NCBI GenBank assembly: GCA_960531495.1 | Contig: OY482846.1 | Coordinates: forward strand, 42,395,321 to 42,459,320 | DNA length: 64,000 bases | Source: Zeus faber | Lineage: Eukaryota; Chordata; Actinopteri; Zeiformes; Zeidae | Direction: 5' to 3' | Shown here: positions 1 through 17,920 of the stretch, piece by piece | Layout: every line of letters starts with the position of its first letter | Position numbering within the stretch: the stretch's first letter is position 1 | Made by a program: the position numbers and the translations under genes | Notes under the pieces: model-generated | Databases searched by the model: none | Told to the model about the DNA's origin: nothing | What the model saw: only the letters and a program-made list of their open reading frames with translations

Positions 1-657
1 TGAAACCGAGGGGTGACGTTGAATAAATATTAGACCTGGCCACCTCAAAAACAGCGGCCGGAAAATTGAACTGTCGGAATTGCCGGCCCTCAAAAAACCA
101 ACGCGGCGTTTGCAGGTGGCTTTGGAAAGCACTTCCCCCGATAACTGCTCGGAATTGCATTGGTGCATCTTCCGATTCCGAAAGCACCACGAAAAAAAGA
201 ACACGATACACAATTATCCCGCCGCACTGCATTCAAATGTATACGTTTTGATCAACTTTTCAGAAAAAAAATTTCGAGACATGGCATGGCCTGACAATGG
301 CCGCTGAAGGAACGGCTTGACATGTCTTAGCAGCGGCGTTGACTGGCAAAGCATTGGCTTGGACGGGCTAGCTGGCCACATACTGTAGCTGTGGACGGTT
401 CATTCAAATGGTTTTGTGCATAATATTTGCTGCATAATAACATGGGTGTGGGGGTGGGGGGTGGGGGAGTCGTGGCAGTGTGACAGCTGTTTGATTGACA
501 GTCACTTAGGGGTGTGGCATTTAGCCGCCGTGACCTTCCACTCATGTCACCGGCCTTCTGAAAAGGTCACTCCTGTTGCACTAATGAGTCATCCCATCGT
601 CAGTCCGCACGGGTTTGAACCGCAAAAAAACGTTTGTGTGAATTCATGTTTGAAGCC

Positions 658-661
<4 letters not shown>
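1..661. other. Unique sequence, no gene seen
   Basis: Mixed-composition DNA with no recognisable exon, RNA gene or mobile element. A G-rich stretch lies near 446-470. The short open frames here show no domain. Confidence 0.5.

Positions 662-749
<88 letters not shown>
662..749 (+). repeat. (GA)n microsatellite
   Basis: An uninterrupted GA dinucleotide array of about 44 units. It produces Arg-Glu and Ser-Leu open frames on both strands, which are artefacts of the repeat. As a purine/pyrimidine mirror repeat it could form triplex DNA. Confidence 0.98.
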
Positions 750-5755
<5,006 letters not shown>

Positions 5756-5782
5756 ATACAGTATATATATATATACTGTATA

Positions 5783-5820
<38 letters not shown>
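5756..5820. repeat. (TA)n microsatellite with imperfect palindromes
   Basis: A TA-rich array interrupted by an ATACTGTATATGTGCATA segment. It is self-complementary and could extrude a cruciform. Confidence 0.95.
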
Positions 5821-5823
<3 letters not shown>

Positions 5824-7105
5824 ATATAAATATATTGCTATTGTTATAAATGTTTTGTTTTTCCTCCTGGTACATACAATATGTGCAGTTTTTACTTTAT
5901 ACAGTATGTATGCAAACTTGTATATATGTATGCAATTTCCTATTTTTGTCTGAATGTAAATTGCTTATACAGGTTTATCTTTATTTTTTTATGATGATTG
6001 TTTTAGGATTATGTGTATTGCTTATTGCATGTTCCACGTTTATTGTTTGTTTTCGGATTATTTTTATTGTACATTTTATTGTTATTTTAAGGTTTATCGT
6101 ATATTCCAAGTTGTGCACATTGTATATTGCCAATTTTCCTCTAGTTTTATTCCATCACTTCATCGTTATTGCCTAGGAGACAGTACAGTACATACATTCC
6201 AAACATTAGGACACGGTAAAAAATGTTTTCCCCTCAAATAAAAAAAAAAAAAGTTGAACCAAATGGGACAGGGGGCGAGAGGAACGGAAAGAGGATGTAC
6301 ATTACGGGGACATGAAGACATGAATGCATAATAACCGCCAGCAATTAGCCCCGGCCCAGACTCCGGCACGGGGTAATTAATGTGCATGGAAACAGGCAGA
6401 GGAGAGGCCTTCTAATTTGGGACGGGGACGGGGGGGATCAGATACTGGCATAATTGTGGGTGACTCCAGTCCCTCTCTCTCTCGTCCCGTTTGGGGGGGG
6501 GGGGGGGGGGGGTATGGAGGGAATCTCTAGAGAACATAAAAAAAAAGTCTGTAATCCCATCCCCTACCCCCCTCATCATTTTGAACATGTGCCCTCCAGA
6601 GCCCAGTGCCAGGAGAGAAAGAGAGAGAGAGAGAGAGAGCGAGAGGGGGGGGGGGGGGTAGTGAGTGGGGGAGGGAGGGGGTAGAGAGACAAAAGTTTCA
6701 TATTCCCAGATGATCCTAATTTGCTGCAGTTTGGATGTAATTTAGATCAAACATTGGCCTCAAAAATGAGTCAGGGTTTTCCTAGTGAGAGGAAAAAAAT
6801 AAAGAGGGATGTAACCCTCCCTTCGTGTAACTGTTACTGTACACTACATCCAGTCTGCAAACTGTTTGGAAAGAGGGAAAGAAAGAAAGGAGTAGCGGCA
6901 AATTTTGGGGAAGGGGCGATCGGTTTTGGCGCACAGCAGCAAAATGGGTCACTGTGTTGAGATTTCAAATGTGTCTATTTCCAGGACTGGCTGGATGCCA
7001 GCATACCATTCTCACATCAGTCCATCTCTCCTTCTCCCCTGTTGATTAAAGGATAGGTTTGTCGTCTTCCAACCCAGGCCTTGTTAAAATGATGGTTTCT
7101 GTTGT
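5821..7105. other. Unique sequence with G-run and GA/G low complexity
   Basis: No gene is seen. The stretch holds an A-run at 6240-6252, a 20-base G homopolymer at 6493-6512 and a GA-to-poly-G tract at about 6613-6680. The block around 6330-6390 carries ATTAGC and TAATTAATG cores in complex sequence. Both G tracts are candidates for quadruplex or triplex structure and for sequencing slippage. Confidence 0.6.
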
Positions 7106-7107
7106 TT

Positions 7108-7720
7108 ATTTACTTTTGAGAAACTTACCACTCTGCTGCAGCTTCTCACTGTGTTTGAATGCACTCCAAAGGGACCCCAAACTGTTTGAGCCTTAAATCT
7201 CTTCAAAATGTGTTGAATCTCCTTTTTGAAAAATTAAAACTGTCATTTCAGGAAGCGCCACAACTCTAGTCTTTTGCATGAGCACGGATACAGCCGAAAC
7301 AGCTGATTTGCTGAACGCTTTACTCTTGAGAAACATACCACTCTGCTGCAACTTGTCCTTGTGCTTAAGTGTAGTCCAATGGGGCAAAATGTTTAAGTCT
7401 CAAGAAAAGGGTGAAATCTCCCTTTCTAAAATGGGAAACTAACATTATAGGAAGTGACACACCTTCCTTTTTCTAGTCTCTTGCCTCAAACTTAGGCAAG
7501 AGACTAGAGACTACTACTCTCTGCTGCTCTGCTGTAAGTTTAAATACAGTCCAATGGGTGAAACATTTCTCCTTTTTGGAGAAAGGGAAACTCGCATCAT
7601 AAGAAGTGGAGCATCTTTCTGTTTCGAGTCTCTTACTGTATGCTAGTGTGGATGTAGTCATAAGAGTTGATTTGCTTCACGCCTTTCTTTTGAGAAACCT
7701 ACCACTCTACTGTCGCTGCT
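7108..7720 (+). repeat. Diverged ~190-bp tandem repeat
   Basis: The phrase GAGAAAC-TACCACTCT-CTG recurs at about 7118, 7328 and 7691, with a more decayed copy near 7505-7530. The spacing suggests a unit of about 180-210 bp. Each unit also repeats a phrase about a gatttgct/acgcctt start, a ccaatggg core and an agtctctt end. The same phrase occurs once more at 52653-52690, so this is also a dispersed family. I do not recognise the family. Confidence 0.7.
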
Positions 7721-7859
7721 CACGGCATACTTCTTCTTCTTGCGTAACGCCAAGTTTAATGGGAAGTGAGTGAAACAATCTAATCTACAACAATCTAACT
7801 TGCTACCATGTCCCTGCTTACTGGTAGGAAGGTCATTATGGAGGTGCATATCATCATTA

Positions 7860-8226
7860 CAGGTACTCCTCACTTAACGACCGAGTTCCGTTCCAAGTAT
7901 CGGGTCGTTTAGCGAATCTGTCGATAAGCAAGGACCCATGTTATTTCACGGTGAGGGGGTGTGGCCATTGTGAACGCTAGTGTAGTGAATACTGACAGAC
8001 TGTGGGAACGACACTGAGACATTGATGAGATGAGATGTATACAGTGTATATGGTTTATATAGTGTATATCGTGTATGTAGTATATAAAGGGTGACGCGTG
8101 ATGGGATGCTTGACGCTGAGACGCTGTGGTATTGTATACAGTGCACAATACTGACTGGTCAGAGAGCTGGTCATAAGTCCCATAAGTGGTTGTTAAACAG
8201 GTAGGTTGTTACAGGAGGAGTGCCTG
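7860..8226 (+). mobile_element. Miniature inverted-repeat transposable element (MITE), 367 bp
   Basis: The left end CAGGTACTCCTCACTTAACG is matched in inverted form by the right end (GGAGTGCCTG preceded by a degenerate GGTTGTTA). The element is flanked by TA dinucleotides at 7858-7859 and 8227-8228, as for a TA target-site duplication. There is no transposase, so it is non-autonomous. The TA duplication is compatible with the Tc1/mariner superfamily, but that assignment is inference. A second copy of the left end lies at 17601. Confidence 0.75.
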
Positions 8227-8228
8227 TA

Positions 8229-11016
8229 TATCTGAATTCCGTTGAATTTGCATTCATTATTGCCATTGTGAAAAATCACGATTTCCTGGTGGTATTGAAT
8301 TGCAAATGATTAGGCTACACTCAGAAAATAGTTGATGGTATTTTACTTTCAAATTAAAATGAAAAAAAAATGTAATGTAGAACTTTAGTGAGTAACCAGC
8401 CAAGAGCTGGTGCAGTGAAGGACATTTTAATTCAGGGATGAGTTGACAGCAGCCAAAATAAACCAGCTGGCGCCCATCTCCAGTCGACAGACCTCCGTCG
8501 GTGTTGCCATCGCTGGCCCGACGGAGCTAGAAAGTTAGGGGCCAGTTGGGGCCACCTGCACAGAAGGTGGAATGCAACATGGCTGCTTTTGAGAAAATCT
8601 CCCCAGGGGTCCAGTAGCGCCACATGGCCCTGGCAAAAACCCGGCAGGGTGGCCCTGGTCGTGCCAGCTGGGAGCCATGCTGGGCAGGACGTGTCAAAAC
8701 CACAGGATTAGTGTGGTGGCACCTAGCGGACGGAATGCACGCCAGTGGACGGAATGGTCTCCCCGTCTCTCTCCATTTCTTTATTTTGGACTGCCTTTGT
8801 ACCTGGTCGGGTCCAAACCACCCTCTTTCCCAACCTATGTCCTCCCCCCTTTAATTTCTCCCCTTCCTCCCCCTCGTACTTCTTGCTTCTTGGCGTCAGA
8901 AAGGGCACCACCATGCGACCGTGCTGGTGGTAAACGCGGTGTTGGCTTGTAGCTTGTGCCGTCTTGGCCTGGGAAGTAGGACATGAAGGCCAAGGAGAGG
9001 CGCAGAACCTCAGTAGGATGAAGACGGGGACAAAAGGACGACTTGCTGGGACAGTCAATGCAAAAGGTCCTAGCAATAGATCTCTGAAAAATAGATACTC
9101 AAAGACTCAGACTCATGTACGACTCAAAACACTTGAAGCGACTTACTGCCCATGTTCTAGATGTCTAACATCAAACATTGTCAAATCAGGCCGGTCAGAC
9201 TGCCACCGACTAAAGGAAGGATGAAGATTATTATTATTTAAGATTACTATTATTTTAAATGGTAGACACCTGCTATTTCCCGAATGGCTTACTAGCACAC
9301 TAGCATATTATTTAGTACGGCAAATGAATGTTTAGTATGTTCCAAACCATGGTATGGTATGGTCAAATAGTATGCAAAAAGTACCGGGATGACATACTAC
9401 ATCAACATATACTGTATGCTTCACTACACACTAAGCTGAACTTTTACCTGCGTTCTTATTCTAATTAACCATCAATGTAATAATAATAATAATCATTATT
9501 ATAATTAGAATACATTATACATTAGAATACATTTTATTAATAAAGCATTTTTCATACATGAAATGGAGCTCATTAAGATGAGCTCCATGAAAACAAACCA
9601 TTGAACCAATTGAGTTTAAATTCAATATAGTGATATAGAGATAGATAGTTCACTGAATTGAAAAATAATAACAGCTACAATTTTAAAAGTAAAAGATCAT
9701 TTCAAAAATACACTAATAATAGTGATAATAATAAATAATATGAAGATAAAATAATCATATAATTGTATAATTCAAATATAGAAAATAAGAATAAAATGCA
9801 CCGTTATTATATGAAATAATCAGTATGTCTGAGAAGCCATCGTTCTTTATACCCATAGGAAAAAGACAGTACATGTTGAGTAACACTTAAAATGGGCTCA
9901 TTTTTCTCTAGCTCTCACTAAATCCACCAATTCACAACTTGTAATTCATTCCATTGATTTGATCCAAATTTGATATAAATTTATATTGATACCTGAATTA
10001 GACTTTGAAGAGGGCACTCAAAGAAAAATAAAATTGGGTTTTTGTCAATGTGTTGGCACTACATTCTACAATCTAGTTCCTCAACAATATCTAAACCACC
10101 CCTCATCAAACCCCCAGAAAGGAGTGAAATCCTGAGAGATCCGTCCACTTTTCCACTTTTCCTCCTTTTTAATGAAGCGTCACTGCTCCGTCGTGTCAAA
10201 CCAGGGGACATGTCCGCTCGGCTATCAGCCAATCACAGCTCAGTACCATCCATAGTAATGAGACAGGATCTGTGAGGATCTCCCCTGTGCTATGTAATGA
10301 TGTGTCACTGGACCTTCGGAGGGGGGGCGGGGGGCCACGTGGCTGGGGTCCAAATGAGACCACAGTGCTGTAGAACCAGGTAGTGCACTGTAAAAAATGT
10401 CAGTCGTTGGTCAAAAGTCACCGCATCAGCTTTAAGAAAATTTGGTTTAAATTTGGAAAATCTGCATTTCTGAGATGTTTTTCGACTTGAAATTGGGAAA
10501 TGAACACTTTGGTTTTAAATTGAGAAACCAAAATAATATATAGGTTTGACCAGTTCAAGCCATTTTTTCAAGTTGACCCAATGACTCCAAGCCAATGATT
10601 CTTTCACCACATATACAAGTGTGGTGTGTGGATGGGAGGGTTTGAACAGCCACACCTGACGCTCGTTGGTTGGGCTAACCAGCGGCAGATTTAAAGAACC
10701 CCATCCATACACACACTCTGGAGGAGCCCCGTCACGACATGTTGCATCTGCTCCTGGCTAATTCAACCTAGCCCCCTCTCTGCAATAAACTCTAGGTCTA
10801 CAACCCATCATCGTCTGTGTCTCTGTGCCGGGGTGCCCTGGAAACGCCACTTGGAGGGCGTGTGGCAGACGGCGCTGCCGCAACATCTTTTTTATTAAGT
10901 TCCTACCTGAGGAGTTATTTTTACAAACACTATAACTTTTAGCCGGCGTAAAGTCCAAGCTATCAATTCCAATGACTTAGAAAGAAGTTGGAGTTCTTCA
11001 GCACATTTAATTTTAA

Positions 11017-11053
<37 letters not shown>

Positions 11054-13178
11054 CACTAGGACAATTTCCCGTTCTGAACCAATTTAAATCGTCCTGTGTG
11101 CAGAGTAATGAAGACTGGGGAGATGGCTGAAGCCTCTTGTCTGTGGACCCAGTGTGATCTCCGTGTGAAACTAATCCAGTCAGCTCTAATTAAAATGGAC
11201 ACTTTTTCCCCGTTCCTGTCCTCTGTTAATTAATCCAGGAAGTAGGAAACTACAAGTTTCCTCTGACATCTTTTGGAATGGAGAATAAATAACTTCTAGT
11301 CATTCAAATTCCTGGATGTAGGCCTGCTTTTATGTGAAATCCTGTTTTCATGCTCCAAAGCCAAAAGTACCCCCTTCCTACTTACAAAATAAGATGAGAT
11401 AACAGTTTATTTATTATTTATTGTATCAGTTATGTATTATATCAGCTCATATATTCATTAAATTAATGTGTAACAGGAGCAAAAACTCAAAGGAAAAGGA
11501 AGTAAGAAAAAGGGACGATCGAATTAAAATGAAATTTAAAAAATGTAAGATTGTCATCCATGTAAAAATATGTCATCCTTATATTACAGGATGAAACAAA
11601 ATATATCAAATTGTATGAGATTAGGCATATATCGTGAGATAATCTGTTAACCTGTTTATGTCCTTAACCACTTATTCTTTTTACCTGTGTCTCCTTCCTC
11701 TCATTACACTAAACCCTCTGTGCACTAATCTACCATGTAAAATGTCTCCAATGTCTATGCAAATGTACATGGCAAATCTGATTCAAATTCTCTCAGAATC
11801 TCACACAATCTCCGCTGGGAGTTTAAGGTGGACTGGTACCGCTGACGTGCCCCAGAGGTCTACACTTGGACCCCCGCGAATCGGCCCTTTGATCTGTTTG
11901 CCTTGAGGGTGAGGAGGGCAGCTATTGGTGTTTTATGTTAATGAAAATACCGATTTGAGTGGGATAGAGGGCATATATTTTCTCCTGTAGTTCCAGAATG
12001 CTTTGCGTTCTTCTGAGGTATAATGGGTTAAGGTTTAGCACGGCTGAAAGTAGCGCTCCGAAGTGGGATTGCTGAACCCGAGGAGAAGTGCTTTTCAACC
12101 AAAAACTTTCAAATTTCACAAAAAATGAACAAATAATGGAAATACATCTTGTATTGCAAGATCAACATTGCAAGGCTGCACTAATTCATCAATACCAGCC
12201 GTGTTAATCAGAATAAGCTCAAGTTTCACAGTGGCCGCGATCATTTTTATTAGGCCATAATTTAAATCAGCACATTTAGACGTTTTTGGGATGTTTTTAG
12301 TGGTTGATTGTAAGATAGGCACAATCCTTAGTATTCCTGAGATACACCCTTTGGTAATAAATTCCGAAAAACAACAGTTTTCTTTTCTGAGACGGCAGCT
12401 AAGTTAAGAGCTGCTCTAGAGGTCTTCACGGGTCTACCCAAATCTGACTGCACGAGGCCCAACCCAAGACCAGTCCAGGCTCGGGTCAACATTTTATTTA
12501 GGTTGCATTCCATTGACTCTGGTCCTGGGTCTGAGTGTCATTATTTGTAATTATTTGTCTTTTGTTTTATTAATGGTTGGTCCCATTGGAATCTTGGGAC
12601 AAATTTCCCAGGTCCAGTCGGATTTGGGCCCGAATTTTGGGACCTGTGAGGACCTCTATCTAGCAACTTAGCATTGCATGCTGACCTTCCCCAAACCCCA
12701 GTTTATGGACCAAGATACCAGCACATGTCACCTTCCCCAAACCCCAGTCCAAACACCAACAACCCCCCGCCCCCCTACCCGCCCCCACCCCCCCCCCATC
12801 CCTTCCCCAGACCTATAGTACCTGGGGCCTGGAACAGAAAAGCCTGCCAAGCAGACTCTTGCACATGACTCTGGGTCTCGCACTGGAGGTCTCCAACTGG
12901 AGGTCCTGGGGGTGGTGGGTGGTTTTCGGAGGGTAAGCACACAGCCAGTCCCCCCAGGAGAAGAGAGGTGAGGCGGGCTACATTCTGCGTCCTTGGTTTT
13001 CTTTCCCGCGGGCGGCATGCGGCACATGCGATACGACACTCCTGCTCACGCTGCATTATCCACCCTCCTCTGCGCACTGGCTTCCTCAGAGGCATGACGA
13101 CCTGACATTACCGTTAAAGGCAGGGTACTAGCACTGCCGAGCAGACTGAGAGGAAAGAGGAATCACTCATTTCTAGAG
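8229..13178. other. Unique sequence, no gene seen
   Basis: About 5 kb without recognisable genes. There is an AT-rich stretch at about 9470-9810, a G-run at 10321-10331, a T-rich run at about 11019-11051 and a C/A-rich polypyrimidine tract at about 12760-12800. The segment 11090-11260 is complex sequence with several TAATTAA cores and may be a conserved non-coding element. The open frames over the GC-rich part (12.7-13.1 kb) carry no domain. Confidence 0.45.
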
Positions 13179-13186
13179 GTAAAAAC

Positions 13187-13818
13187 GAGGCCTGTCAAAA
13201 TGCACACATTAATAACATGTTAAGTAAATTTTTTTGACAGCATAACCGCATTTTCCTAGTTTTACCCTTTGAATGAATTCACGTTTCTAAGTCCTAACGC
13301 TTCGTTCTACTGTCGCTGTTGTTTCAATGGCAGGTTACGGACCGTGTACAAGTTACACAACATAGTATTCAAAGTGCAAGAACTCTTTGGCTGCAATACA
13401 TAATAAGTGAAATACAAACATTTGAATATGAAAGGCTTCATGTTACATAGGTTTTGTTTAATACCCAAGAGGTTCCCATCTAGGATCTGCGCCCCCCCTA
13501 GGAGTCCCCCTATGAATTGCAGGCAGTCCACAGCAAAATTACTTGAATTTTATATTTACACTTATGTATTCTATTAAAATTTTTCTGTGTTTTAATATAA
13601 CATTTGTGTAAACAGGCTACGAATAAAGGAATCAATGGAATCCATAATCAAATGATGGCAGGGTTATAACTCTATGCACTGCTTTTTAAATAGAAAATTC
13701 TTTCTCAGGGATCAGATTTGAGCAAATAAAAAATTTGCAATGATTCGCAAAAGTATCACGTGATTAACCGTAATGCATTTTTCGTTGTTATGACTTTATT
13801 AGTCTTTTGACAGCCCTA
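13187..13818. mobile_element. Non-autonomous hAT-like DNA transposon, 632 bp
   Basis: The ends form short terminal inverted repeats: GAGGCCTGTCAAAA at the left and TTTTGACAGCCCTA at the right. Eight-base direct repeats flank them, GTAAAAAC at 13179-13186 and GTAGAAAC at 13819-13826 (7 of 8 identical), the size expected for hAT transposition. The terminal GGGCTGTCAA motif and the internal GATTAA-type sequence near the right end match a very common family of fish hAT-derived repeats. There is no transposase frame, so it would have needed help in trans. Confidence 0.8.
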
Positions 13819-13826
13819 GTAGAAAC

Positions 13827-15851
13827 ACAATCTTGTTCCAGTATGTATGTTTTGAATAACATAGATCTAATTTCGACCATTGAAATTGCCAATCTTCTTC
13901 TGCTGTGTATAATTAATAGACAAATATTATGTCAGCACAGAGAAATGAATGATGACTGAATTTATATTTCGGTGCTCTTTTAGTTATTTGAGTTGATTCT
14001 AATGCGGAGGTGCATTAGAAAATTACTATACCCAAATTGGTTTTTGTATTTTCTTTTCTCACATGTACAAAAATTAACACATCAATATTTTCCTCATCCA
14101 GTGGATGAAAGCTTAGGGGGAACTTCTGACAGCGACTTTAAAAAGAGTCTTTAAACAATCCCTAAACCTTTTACTTCAAACACATCTCGAGACACGTGGG
14201 GCGGCTGCTAACGTCCTCTGGGACTTTGAAAGTCACATCAGCCGCCACCTTTTTTATGAGCCCTCTGTAGAACAAGACAGATGACATTGAGCGGGGCGCA
14301 GAACCAATATCCTACCGGCGCCAATATTCATCCCGGGATTGGGTTTTATTCCTTTACGGGGACAATAGTTTCCGTATTAAAGCCTGTGTTCAATATGTGC
14401 TCATTTTGAAAGTTGGATCCCAAAGTACACAAATGAGGAAAGTGGGAAATAAAATGGCAGAGGTTTCCGAACACAAACAGTGCTTTCCTCCAAAACCCCT
14501 AGGAGTTCATTAGCCTTCTCCATAATCTGCCCAACATACACCAACAACATGAGCATTACGAGTAAGCAACGGGACTCTGCTGACACACCATTAAAAAAGT
14601 GATGCATGGCTGTTGCTGCTTGTTGCGCTCTAAGTATTTTTGGTTGAAAGGTCAACGCAGAGGCTTGACAGGGCTACATAATGGCGTAGCTGTACCTTTT
14701 CCCACCCCATCCACTTCGTATCTATCCGTCCATAGGTTCTCACAAGATGTGGAACCCAATTGAGATTTGATGTGTCCAACCAGGGCTTTTGCTTGTTCAT
14801 AGTTCATAGATCGTGGATCCCGACATGTGCGCTCTCAGGGTTGCAGGGGCTGTTTTGCTGCAGCCCTTTGGTATTGTAATTGACATAACCTGTTTATCTG
14901 TTTATGTCCTTGAGCCCCCCCCCCCCCCCCCCCCACCGTGACCCCCCACAACAATAAAACACAATGCTCATTTTTTTTCCACTGGTTTTATCAGCGGGAA
15001 AACCTGAGTTGTTATCACAACATATGAGCCCTGGCTGTATCTTTCATCACAGCCCCCTTTCTAATGGCTTTTAAAGTAGTTACCTGCGAAGACCTGACAT
15101 TTATTACCGTCATTTTCGCGGCGGTGTGGCACAAAGGTCTGCTATCGGAATGTGACATCATCATGAATTATTGTTTGCGGCTGAGGTGGAAAATTGTACT
15201 TTGTGGCTCCGTTTCCACGGCGATAAATCAACCAGTCACTTTCCCCCACATCTCGGACCCTGAAAGCTGCTGAGTGCGAACCTTTCTCCCCCATCATCCC
15301 CCAACATAACGCAACACACTGTTTGCTCATTTCCCCTTTCTCTTTCGGTGCCATCATGACAAAAAGGTTAGCGCAGGTTACTCGGCGCTCCGGCTGCGAG
15401 CTTCTTCCATTTCTCAGACGCCGGATCTTTGCTCATTTGAGATTACCCAGACATCGTCCGAATGATAGAGGAGCGCTTGCCCGCTGTAATGCCAACAGGG
15501 CAATTCTTGGGTTTCTGCACGCCCAAGGCAAGAGGGTTAATAAGAACAAAACCGAACTGACACGGCGCGGCCTGTATTCATCAGATGATATCTGATTTCC
15601 CCCCAGCTAACGTGTTTACTCCTCTATCTTTGGGCTTCGGGAGAGTAGAGTGAGGGGTGAAGGCGGGAAAGTTTATCCTCGGCCCAGATCGTCCGGATGA
15701 AAGTAATCCTGCGTGTGGTAGTCGAGAGATAAGCGTGACGCTAGCTGACAACCCCTTTGCGAAGTGGGACCTCCAGCAAAGCTGCGCTCTCGCTGGAGGA
15801 ACCGGGGAGTTCATCAGTCTGGATTTAGCGTGTTACCGCACCTATCAGTCA
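13827..15851. other. Unique sequence, no gene seen
   Basis: Complex sequence without a recognisable exon. A 20-base C homopolymer occupies 14915-14934. The segment around 15060-15600 is complex and moderately CpG-rich, with several frames of 70-90 codons but no domain. Confidence 0.45.
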
Positions 15852-15929
15852 GAGAAAGAGAGAGAGAGAGAGAGAGAGGGGGAGAGGGAGAGAGAGAGAG
15901 AGAGGGGGAGAGGGAGAGAGAGAGAGAGA
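15852..15929 (+). repeat. (GA)n microsatellite with G interruptions
   Basis: GA repeats interrupted by two GGGGGAGAGG segments. It opens a longer purine-rich stretch on the plus strand that extends to about 16110 and recurs at 16360-16500. Confidence 0.95.
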
Positions 15930-17600
15930 CGTTTCCAAACGAGGGAGGTAGAGGAGGAGGATCAGCATCTCAAGGAGGACATGGGTTGGAGAGGAAGGTG
16001 GTAGACGAATGAGAGACAGGAGGAAGGGGAGAAGGACAAAGGGGAGAGTGGAAGAAGGGAAGAGAGACGAATAGGTGGGTGAGAGGAGGAAGGGCGATCG
16101 ATAAAACAAACGGATGATGGAAAAGGGAAAGTTTATGGTCATGCAGAGGAAATTCTGAGTTTTCTAGCTAATTGGGAAAACCTTCTGACTTCTTCTGCTT
16201 CTTTGATATCTTGCACTCCTGATTTTTTTTTTTTTTTTTTTTTGTACTGCGTTGTGTGTACTTCCATTTTTAAGCGATATCTTGTTCATATATTTGATGC
16301 TGCACTTTGGCAATACCATTGTCTCCTTGGTTGTCTCCCAAACAAGGGTGTGTGGAGAAAACAAAGAGATAAGGTCGAGGGAGTGAAAGGAAGACCTAGG
16401 AAGATGGAAGGATGGAACTGAGGGTGTGTGGACGGGGGTGCAGGCATCAAAAGGGAGAAGGTAGAGGGAGGGGAGGAGGGCGAGGAGGAGGAGGAGCTGA
16501 GGCACAGACGGAAGCTACAGCCAAAGAGGGAAGGATCGTCTAGACTCTCGCTACAAACGCCGTAATTAACACGAACAAAAACCCGGCTTCCCTTTACCTA
16601 CTTCAAATGCATTGCCGAGGGCTACAGCGACGCGCCACCTTGATGTTGTATCGCGCTGCGCGTTAGCCCGGGGAGGCTGAGCTTTGCGTTGCGGCGGCGC
16701 ATTCTGATCACCCGGGCCCTCGGTGCTCCGTACTCGGCATATCTACCTCTATTAGGGTTATTAATATTAATGCCGTAGCTGATCAGAGCTCACGGCTGAC
16801 TGGTTCGCAGCGTGGCGCCACACCTTGCTGCAGGTGACTGTCAGCTTCCATTACCCGCAGATTAAAGGCTCTCTCGATGCCTAAGCGCCGGGCCATTAGG
16901 GTCTGTCAAAGCATGTGAGGGATCCCTGGGAGATTTGATGTCGTGCTGTTGAACTGTCCGCTCCGCCTAAAAATACGCGCCAGTCTTTCTCTAGGAGACT
17001 TTATGGAAGGGTTTTCTACCAAGCTAACATTTCGCACCCTGACCAGGAAGATCTCCCAGAGAACCCCCTTGGGGGGGGGGGGGGACGTGCGTTTGTTTTT
17101 TAGACTTTTTAGTCCGGTTTTCTACCTGTTCTCGAAATAAAGAATGATCTTTCATGTCTCCTCTGGTTGGACGGGTGTTAGACTTTGTTGGTGTCCGAGT
17201 TTAGAGAATAACATGTCTCTTCATCTGGAGGCTTTGTGCTGGTCTTGTCAGTCTCCGAGACCCTTGTTGGGGAAATCAATTATTATTTTAGCCCTTATTT
17301 CTATAGCCCTTAATCCCCTTACAGTCTCAAAGATCTTAACAAACTCCAAATGTCTCATAGAAAGTAGTCTTAACCCCCAGCGAGCAAGGAAAAACAAAAA
17401 AAAAAAAACCCTTTGGGGAAAAATGGAAGAAACTTTGAGACAGTGACATAGGCAGAAATTGTATTTTAGGTGAGCCAGTACAAAATTGGGTGGGCCATCT
17501 TTTTCCAGAAAAAAAGGACTTACTGTATAAAACCTTAGAAGTAGAAAAAAGCACAATAGTAGTGTAGAAAAAGAACAATAACAGCAATACACTGACTATA
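15930..17600. other. Purine-rich then CpG-rich unique sequence
   Basis: No gene is recognised. A 21-base T-run lies at 16223-16243 and a G-run at 17071-17083. From about 16550 to 16900 the sequence is complex and CpG-rich, with ATTAATATTAATG cores, and could be a regulatory conserved element (inference). Confidence 0.4.
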
Positions 17601-17664
17601 CAGTACTCCTCATTTAATGACGAGCTCCATTCCTCGGACCAGGTCATTAAGCAAAATGGTCGAT
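17601..17664 (+). mobile_element. Truncated copy of the CAG(G)TACTCCTCA-ended MITE
   Basis: Starts with CAGTACTCCTCATTTAATGA directly after a TA (17599-17600) and follows the left end of the element at 7860 through the ATTCC and GGTC-TTAAGC segments. No matching right end is found downstream. Instead the homology runs into the 21-bp minisatellite. Confidence 0.65.
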
Positions 17665-17920
17665 GGGCCAGTTGTTGGTGGACCAGTGAGTAATGAGAAT
17701 GGACCAGTGAGTAATGTGGGTGGACCAGTGAGTAATGTGGGTGGACCAGTGAGTAATGTGGGTGGACCAGTGAGTAATGTGGGTGGGCCAGTGAGTAATG
17801 TGGGTGGACCAGTGAGTAATGTGGGTGGACCAGTGAGTAATGTGGGTGGACCAGTGAGTAATGTGGGTGGACCAGTGAGTAATGTGGGTGGGCCAGTGAG
17901 TAATGTGGGTGGGCCAGTGC
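17665..17920 (+). repeat. 21-bp minisatellite, about 12 units
   Basis: Near-perfect tandem copies of a unit containing GGACCAGTGAGTAATGTGG, with occasional A-to-G change (GGGCCAGTG). Because the unit is a multiple of three, it stays open in several frames on both strands, giving heptapeptide repeats (for example VGGPVSN). There is no start context, splice context or flanking coding sequence to suggest it is translated. It begins inside the remnant of a miniature transposon. Confidence 0.93.
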
